The notes beneath the pieces were generated by a model. It did no database searches. It had not been told where the DNA came from and worked only from the letters and a program-made list of their open reading frames with translations. 64,000 nucleotides of DNA from Panagrolaimus kolymaensis (taxonomy: Eukaryota; Nematoda; Chromadorea; Rhabditida; Panagrolaimidae), in contig JAJQJQ010000007.1 of NCBI GenBank assembly GCA_028622995.1, positions 2,356,001 through 2,420,000 of the forward strand. Reading direction: 5' to 3'. Both the position numbers and the translations under genes were made by a program. Of this stretch, positions 61,901 through 64,000 are shown piece after piece. The first letter of the stretch is position 1. Each line of letters starts with the position of its first letter.

Positions 61901-64000
61901 TTCGATTTTTTCAGTTTACAATTTTTTTGATTTGTCAAGTTTTTAAACGTTAAAAAAATTGTGATAAATAGCATTGTTTGCGTGTTGGTTTGTGGCTGCA
62001 AAAAAGGCATATTTATTTCAACTTTTTTTCTTCATTCATTCATTGTAATTATCATCACCCTCTGGTTGCATAAAAAGCAGTCCCATGGAATAATGGAAAG
62101 CATGCTCACGCGATCCCGTTTTTACGTAATCGACGCCAATTTAAAAGGAAAAAATACTTGTTTCAAATTGCATTTTCATAAAAAATTGCGCTTTCCTTTT
62201 TAAATGTTTATTTTTTTATGAATGGCACTTGATTTCTATAGACTTGGCTTGGCGGCCGCTATAGTCGGATTCTTATATTTAACTTGAAATAGGGTTGTTA
62301 TTTTTTTGGGTCGAGTATTTAAATCACGTGAAACAATAATTATTACTCTCAGCGTAAAAACTTGTTATTTTACCATTTTCTACTTTAGTTTCTTATATGA
62401 TTCGAAGGCGTCGAAAGCTTCAAGCCACTTCAGTAGTAATCCCATCGACGGCATGTTGTCCAGGGCATTATTTAGAAAATTTAAAACATTCTGATGAAAG
62501 GCGGCTTCGAGCTCAGAAATCGATGAGCATTGCAGCTTTTGGAGAACTTGATGATGAATTTGAATTTCTTAAAGATTATCCTCAGCAACAAATGTTCTCT
62601 AAAGATGATGATTTTCTTTTAGTTGAAAAGAAATCATTTGGTCAAAATTTAAAAAGTCTCTTAGGAGTTTCATTTCGATTAAATAAAAATTATTTAAAAA
62701 TTAATTCGGCTTTTGGACATTATGGAAGGTGAGAACAAAAATATTATTTGGGGTTTTATAAAATAAAAAATATTGCAAATCATATGTTATAGCCTTATTA
62801 TCTTTAGACATATTGTGATTTGAAATTTTTTAGGTATACCATTACTCCTGGTACAGAACCATCTGTTCGTGATCGCTTGAGTCTTGGATCTCGAAATAAT
62901 AATGATCCACCAGCAATGAGAATAAAAGCTCGATTTCAAGCTGTGGATATTTTAGCACTTTCAAATTATAATCGATTATGCGATTTTACCAAAGAAAATT
63001 ATCTTCCATTATGTTTACATTTGGAACCAATTTTGGGTGTTAAAGCTAAAGAAGATTTAGCAACAAGTCTTGTGCGAATTCTGCACAAACAGCAACTTGC
63101 TGAATTATTTCTTTGCAATTTAATCATGTCTGAAGTTAAAGTTTTGGGTAAACTTTTTTTTATTTACTTTACTTTAAATTTTATATATCAAATTATTTTA
63201 GACAATGAACATTTAATGTTCCGTGGAAATTCACTTGCAACAAAATCAATGGAAGCTTATATGAAGCTAGTGGCATCAGAATATCTAAAATGCACATTGA
63301 ATGAATTTATTAAAAAAGTTCTTGATAAAAATCTTGATTGCGAAGTGGATCCAACAAAGCTTTCAAGCCAATCAAGTTTGGAAAAAAATCGACAAAATTT
63401 AATGCAATTCGTTCAAATGGCGTGGGTCAGCATTCAAGATAAAGCTCATCTTTTCCCGGATGAACTTCGAAGAGTTTTTAAATCCCTTCGTGAAAGATTG
63501 GATAATGCTGGAAGACCTGAACTTGCAGATAATCTCATTTCATCTTCTATATTTTTGAGATTCCTCTGTCCAGCCATTTTATCGCCAAGCCTTTTCAATC
63601 TCGTCCTTGAATTTCCTACTGGACAAACATCAAGAAATTTGACGTTGATTGCTAAAACCCTGCAAACTTTGGCAAATTTTACTAAATTTGGTGGAAAAGA
63701 ATCATATATGGAATTTATGAATGAATTCATTCGTCGTGAATGGGATAATATGCATGAATTTCTTGTTTGTATTTCTACCAATCCCGTTGGATCAGCAAAC
63801 ATTCATGGTGAAGATTATGTCAATGTTGATTTGGGCAAGGAACTTTCCCTCTTGCATTCATATCTCGAAGAAGTTTGGACTCCCGAAGTTCATGAACAAG
63901 CTTGTCGATACAATGAAGCATTATCTCCTCTTGCCGCAATTCTTAAAGATATTCGTGCTCGATATCATCGATCTCCAACTCCAAGCAATATTTCCACTAA
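46902..64000 (+). CDS. gap-2: gap-2 common body: SynGAP/DAB2IP-family RasGAP, 3' end outside the window
   Basis: Shared exons: 46902-47047, 47818-47883, 48448-48533, 52406-52626, 52678-52801, 56841-57041, 57089-57229, 62834-63147 and 63202 to beyond 64000, all in frame. Order: a Ser/Gly linker; a SynGAP-like basic segment [13 protein letters not shown]; a PH-domain half with [22 protein letters not shown] and [16 protein letters not shown]; a C2 domain (56841-57229) with [28 protein letters not shown] and CFWGEHFFF; and a RasGAP domain from 62834 (MRIKARFQ). The RasGAP domain has the arginine finger in FRGNSLATK (Arg codon 63222-63224) and the [12 protein letters not shown] motif near 63553. 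It accelerates GTP hydrolysis by Ras, so it should be active. C. elegans gap-2 also has many 5' variants. Introns reach 5.6 kb (57230-62833), unlike the ~50-nt introns of the neighbours. Confidence 0.92.
47932..48122. mobile_element. TTAA-flanked fold-back MITE inside a gap-2 intron
   Basis: A near-perfect palindrome of 191 bp flanked by TTAA on both sides (47928-47931, 48123-48126). The termini are AGGAACAAGAC and, from the right, AGGGACAAGAC. The arms of about 95 nt share ACTATTTGATGCCTTTTCGA, TACTGGGGCTGGGAGGAA and GCGCGTGTTTGAATTAC, and meet at a ~15-nt centre near 48030. TTAA duplication is the mark of piggyBac-type transposition. It lies in the intron 47884-48447. If transcribed it would fold into a long hairpin RNA. 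Confidence 0.85.
48534..51166. other. Intron and promoter region of first exon F
   Basis: A/T-rich. It includes imperfect inverted sequence around 49,500-49,575 (GATCATC with AACAAAT arms). A short ORF at about 50,260-50,405 reads a hydrophobic start then [18 protein letters not shown] and a stop; it has no good splice signals and is not called. Confidence 0.35.
51167..51297 (+). CDS. gap-2: gap-2 alternative first exon F (basic)
   Basis: 43 codons plus two bases: [19 protein letters not shown], then the highly basic [20 protein letters not shown], ending before GTTAGT in phase 2. Phase 2 matches the acceptor at 52406 (A completes the codon, giving PELERSQ). It does not fit 46902. The isoform lacks exons 46902-48533. 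The basic run could act as a lipid-binding or nuclear localisation segment. Confidence 0.65.
52282..52310 (+). CDS. gap-2: gap-2 alternative micro first exon G (29 nt)
   Basis: ATG plus eight codons (MRFLCVVGV) and two bases AG before a GTAAGG donor, phase 2, just 95 nt upstream of the shared exon at 52406. The join gives [17 protein letters not shown]. The hydrophobic start with Cys5 may be lipid-modified. Tiny exons are easily missed; the call rests on the strong donor and the phase. Confidence 0.45.
52802..56503. other. 3.7-kb intron segment upstream of first exon H
   Basis: A/T-rich intron DNA with homopolymer runs. No exon, RNA gene or bounded repeat was recognised. ORFs are low-complexity Phe/Lys strings. 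Confidence 0.4.
56504..56709 (+). CDS. gap-2: gap-2 alternative first exon H
   Basis: 68 codons plus two bases: [19 protein letters not shown], a [11 protein letters not shown] segment, and an end at GIKGY and CG before GTATGT. Phase 2 matches the acceptor at 56841 ([11 protein letters not shown]). This isoform has no PH region and starts just ahead of the C2 domain. Good amino-acid composition, and a 131-nt intron to the next exon. Confidence 0.7.
57538..60075. repeat. GCA-rich clusters in inverted relation, candidate ~2.5-kb transposon
   Basis: Two clusters of TGCGCAGTTA, CTGCAA and TTGCAGGTAA type motifs lie at 57538-57715 and 59938-60075. The left outer edge (GGTTCCCAGCCTTCGCTGCAA) and the reverse complement of the right outer edge (GGTTCGAAAGCTGCAA) share their order of motifs, so the clusters look like subterminal repeats of one element. 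The ends and target duplication are not resolved. The interior has no long ORF. Confidence 0.5.
58069..58302. repeat. Imperfect tandem duplication, two copies of ~130-150 bp
   Basis: ACTTACAAACAG occurs at 58069 and 58220, and GTTACTTAC(T/C)AAAACAGAGGTTCCT-like sequence at 58151 and 58279. The intervening sequence is diverged A/T-rich DNA. It lies within the GCA-rich element. Confidence 0.55.
62397..62728 (+). CDS. gap-2: gap-2 alternative first exon I (RasGAP-only isoform)
   Basis: 110 codons plus two bases, ending GGAAG before GTGAGA in phase 2. The shared acceptor at 62834 can take either this exon (GRYTITPG) or the C2 exon ending at 57229 (RWYTITPG, matching the SynGAP WYPV block), so exon I is an alternative start. 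It begins [13 protein letters not shown], has a [10 protein letters not shown] block and [20 protein letters not shown], and encodes no PH or C2 domain. An acceptor-like TTTAG lies 10 nt before the ATG, so trans-splicing is possible. Confidence 0.75.

Larger units (their letters stand above)
57230..62396. other. Long gap-2 intron (left part) ahead of first exon I
   Basis: The 5.6-kb intron that separates C2 from RasGAP exons. It contains the GCA-rich inverted-repeat element at 57538-60075 and otherwise A/T-rich sequence. No other coding exon seen. Confidence 0.45.

Overview
The window is nuclear DNA of a nematode. The DNA is about 70% A+T. Most introns are 45-70 nt and end in TTTTAG or TTTTTAG. 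Several first coding exons sit directly behind an acceptor-like TTTTAG, as expected for spliced-leader trans-splicing. The proteins (a gap-2 type RasGAP, a HOT/ODR-2-like Ly6 protein, a PP1-like phosphatase, an F-box-associated-like protein) are nematode in character. Acceptors lacking the C of TTTTCAG and the F-box-associated-like protein hint at Tylenchina (clade IV, possibly plant-parasitic relatives). That placement is inference.

Layout, left to right. 0.3-1.6 kb: a Gln-rich, probably nuclear protein. 2.9-4.7 kb: a Sac2/INPP5F-type phosphoinositide phosphatase. 5.5-7.4 kb: an eight-exon gene that joins a proteasomal Rpn13-type Pru domain to a CSN8-like domain and carries one in-frame TAA at a conserved Pru position. 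7.67-9.55 kb: a hAT-like element with a perfect 8-bp target duplication. 10.49-11.08 kb: a sequence bounded on both sides by Helitron-type 3' ends. 11.3-13.5 kb (minus): two close nematode-specific genes. 14.4-15.6 kb: an SLC25A32-type mitochondrial carrier, followed by a decayed duplicate of its first exons. 16.1-18.3 kb (minus): a Ly6/HOT-like secreted protein and a PP1-like phosphatase. 18.6-20.9 kb: a short TRAPPC9/NIBP, head to head with the phosphatase gene. 25.7-28.0 kb: an STPR-repeat DNA-binding protein.

From 33.9 kb to the right edge, about 30 kb is one gene: a SynGAP/DAB2IP-family RasGAP (gap-2), incomplete at its 3' end. It has at least nine alternative first-exon units. Five end in codon phase 1 and can join the common exon at 46902. 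Four end in phase 2 and enter further downstream, so the isoforms carry progressively less of the PH and C2 regions. One first exon encodes a hydrophobic, Cys-flanked segment that may tether the RasGAP to membrane. The gene's long introns hold a TTAA-flanked fold-back element and a GCA-rich inverted-repeat element. A second 8-bp-TSD hAT MITE lies just upstream of the gene.

No rRNA, tRNA, CRISPR or bacterial-type operon was seen. Exon coordinates were read by hand from splice-site motifs, frame continuity and remembered family sequence, with no alignment software or transcript data.
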